Virus record (IMG/VR): IMGVR_UViG_3300036770_001362
Span: 1-28,565 of that record
Direction: 5' to 3' (one strand)
Length of the DNA stretch: 28,565 bases
From: a virus
The notes under the pieces are model-generated. The model was not told the origin of the DNA. It saw nothing but the letters and a program-made list of their open reading frames with translations, and did not search any database. A program made the translations under genes and the position numbers. The stretch's first letter is position 1. Each line of letters opens with the position of its first letter. Positions 27,401 through 28,565 of this stretch are shown in pieces.

Positions 27401-28512
27401 TATTTAATATCCAATCCAGCAACAAATCCAAACCATGTGGTCCCAGCATCACGGGTCGTAAAGACCAACTGATCCACACCCGAGGCCGTTAAAGTCGGAG
27501 CAGTACCGTCGGGCCAGTCCACAGCCGCAGGCCATGTAATAGCAAATGCACCGCCGTTGGTAAGCTCCAACACAAAACATCCAAAATCGCCAGAGGCTGG
27601 GGGATCGCTAAACGTAAACGTACACGCCTGGTCCAGCGTGGCAGAAAAGAAGTTCGCATCATTTAAATCAAGCGTTCTCGTTGCGCCCGTATTACCAACC
27701 GCAGAACCTTCAATGGCGTAATCTTTTAACGTAGGACGGCTGACAATCTGATCCGCACAAGCCAACTCACCAGACATCGTTGCACCAGCAAGTGTGGGGT
27801 TTGCATTAAACACAGCCAGCCCCGTGCCAGTCTCGTCTGTTAATGCTGATGCCAGGTTGCTTGAAGAAGGTGTAGCTAAAAAGGTTGCGACATTAGAGCC
27901 AAGACCAGAAACACCGGTTGCAATAGGCAGGCCCGTAGCGTTTGTCAGGGTTCCAGAAGAAGGAGTGCCAAGAGCGCCGCCATTAACAACAAACGCCCCG
28001 GCTGATCCAGTATTAACGCCTAGAGCTGTAGCGACCCCAGTACCAAACGATGTGATACCCGTACCGCCCGAAGCCACAGGAAGTGCTGCGCCAAGAACCA
28101 AGGACGGGATGTAATCAATTGCTCCAACGACATCGGTGCCGTTGTTGTAAACAATCGCTGTTTTGCCCGTGGGGATTGCTACACCGGTCTGACCTGAGAC
28201 CTTGATCGTAACCTGCTGGTTCGAACCGTTCTTAACAATGTAAGGCTTTTCAATCGCTGGGACTTCAAGAACCGCAGCTCCGCCAGGAGAACCCGTTAGG
28301 TTTAGGTAAATCGCCCGTGCGTCTTGGGCAGCATTTGAATTAGTGAGCGTCAGCGTGATCGTGGTGCTTGACATCGCCACGTCAGCTTTACCGACAATCG
28401 ACTGCTCAAGAGCCGTTCCAAGGTTGGTGTTAGTGGTTGTGCCCCAGGTTCCCGCCTGTTCGCCCGTGGCGATCAGCTCGATCTTTAGGTTGGTTGAGTA
28501 GGTGCTTGCCAT
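27400..28512 (-). CDS. Tail fibre protein (370 aa)
   Basis: A 370-aa fibre. The N-terminus (MASTYSTNLKIELIATGEQ, then AGTWGTTTNTNLGTALEQSI) is the common attachment domain of many aquatic phage fibres. Residues about 140-250 are Gly/Ser/Thr-rich with LPVASGGTGITSFGTG and LGTPSSGTLTNATGLPIATG, typical of repetitive fibre shafts. The C-terminus (NGGAFAITWPAAVDWPDGT, then DQLVFTTRDAGTTWFGFVAG) is a beta-rich tip found in many such fibres. The start has TAGGAG upstream. Its stop overlaps the start of the LamG adhesin, so the two probably form one adsorption apparatus. Confidence 0.85.
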   Translation of the reverse strand: MASTYSTNLKIELIATGEQAGTWGTTTNTNLGTALEQSIVGKADVAMSSTTITLTLTNSNAAQDARAIYLNLTGSPGGAAVLEVPAIEKPYIVKNGSNQQVTIKVSGQTGVAIPTGKTAIVYNNGTDVVGAIDYIPSLVLGAALPVASGGTGITSFGTGVATALGVNTGSAGAFVVNGGALGTPSSGTLTNATGLPIATGVSGLGSNVATFLATPSSSNLASALTDETGTGLAVFNANPTLAGATMSGELACADQIVSRPTLKDYAIEGSAVGNTGATRTLDLNDANFFSATLDQACTFTFSDPPASGDFGCFVLELTNGGAFAITWPAAVDWPDGTAPTLTASGVDQLVFTTRDAGTTWFGFVAGLDIK

Positions 28513-28521
28513 TTAAAACTC

Positions 28522-28565
28522 CTATGCGGCGATGAGTGTCCAGTTGGGCGTCTGGTTATCGTTGA
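28522..28565 (-). CDS. 3' end of a gene cut by the right edge, likely a structural protein
   Basis: The last 13 codons and TAG stop of a minus-strand gene, reading NDNQTPNWTLIAA. Endings of the type QTPNW are common in phage structural proteins with short tandem tails and in fibre-associated proteins, so this is probably a virion gene. The stop lies 9 bp before the tail fibre start. Nothing more can be said from 44 bases. Confidence 0.55.
   Translation of the reverse strand, partial: NDNQTPNWTLIAA

Noticed and set aside
28205-28235. tRNA T-arm-like GGTTCGAACC
   Set aside because: It lies inside the tail fibre gene and no acceptor or anticodon stem surrounds it; I saw no tRNA in the window.

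Overview
This window looks like part of the genome of a tailed bacteriophage with a short, podovirus-like tail, probably from an aquatic bacterium. The host cannot be named from the sequence. Supporting signs are short genes packed end to end with ATGA or TAATG overlaps, no housekeeping genes, a GH24 endolysin beside a three-TM holin, phage tail-fibre and tail-nozzle families, an ERF/exonuclease/SSB-tail/RusA recombination set, and a 3,594-residue virion-type giant protein that fills more than a third of the window. Base composition is near 50% GC in most lines sampled, with clearly AT-richer patches in the LamG adhesin gene and in the middle of the giant gene. Terminase, portal, capsid and DNA polymerase are not in the window and presumably lie beyond its ends.

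Left block (1-3967, all on the minus strand, transcribed right to left). A strong sigma70-like promoter (TTGACA-17-CATAAT, 3996-4024) drives a tightly overlapping early operon. In order of transcription it encodes a PD-(D/E)XK exonuclease (TTG start), a 48-aa small protein, a dATP/dGTP diphosphohydrolase-like protein, an ERF single-strand annealing protein, a small protein with an SSB-type DDDDIPF tail, an unknown 138-aa protein, a ribbon-helix-helix-like protein, a class I methyltransferase, a stand-alone NrdR-like zinc ribbon, a 56-aa acidic protein and a gene cut by the window edge. Exonuclease, annealase and SSB-like protein make a recombination module. The diphosphohydrolase and NrdR-like ribbon suggest manipulation of host dNTP pools.

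Junction (3968-4490). The 97-bp gap also carries a plus-strand extended -10 only 6 nt before the ATG of a RusA Holliday-junction resolvase, so RusA may be made from a leaderless mRNA. RusA is the only plus-strand gene; its 3' end overlaps the 3' end of the giant gene by 68 bp.

Right block (4423-28565, all minus strand). In order of transcription: the end of a cut gene, a tail fibre, a triple-LamG adhesin, a tail-assembly chaperone-like protein, a lysis/membrane pair (C-terminal-TM protein and three-TM holin), a GH24 endolysin, a P22 gp10-like tail nozzle/stabilisation protein and a C1q/TNF-like beta-sandwich protein. After a possible promoter comes a chain of six likely internal or ejected virion proteins: Gly-rich, DUF4214 repeats, larger DUF4214-like, GNAT-like, Gln-rich and coiled-coil. 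The chain ends in the giant polyvalent protein. That protein carries an N-terminal hydrophobic segment, a Pro-rich linker, a DdrB-like ParB domain, two separate HExxH zincin domains and a C-terminal LPD38-like region with a membrane segment.

The most unusual signals are the paired zincin domains of the giant protein, the stand-alone NrdR zinc ribbon, two palindromes that recur in different genes and in different reading frames (CACTACCGGTAGTG, and TGTCCA-N3-TGGACA), the leaderless RusA arrangement, and a UUCG-capped hairpin at the one sizeable gap in the virion-protein chain.
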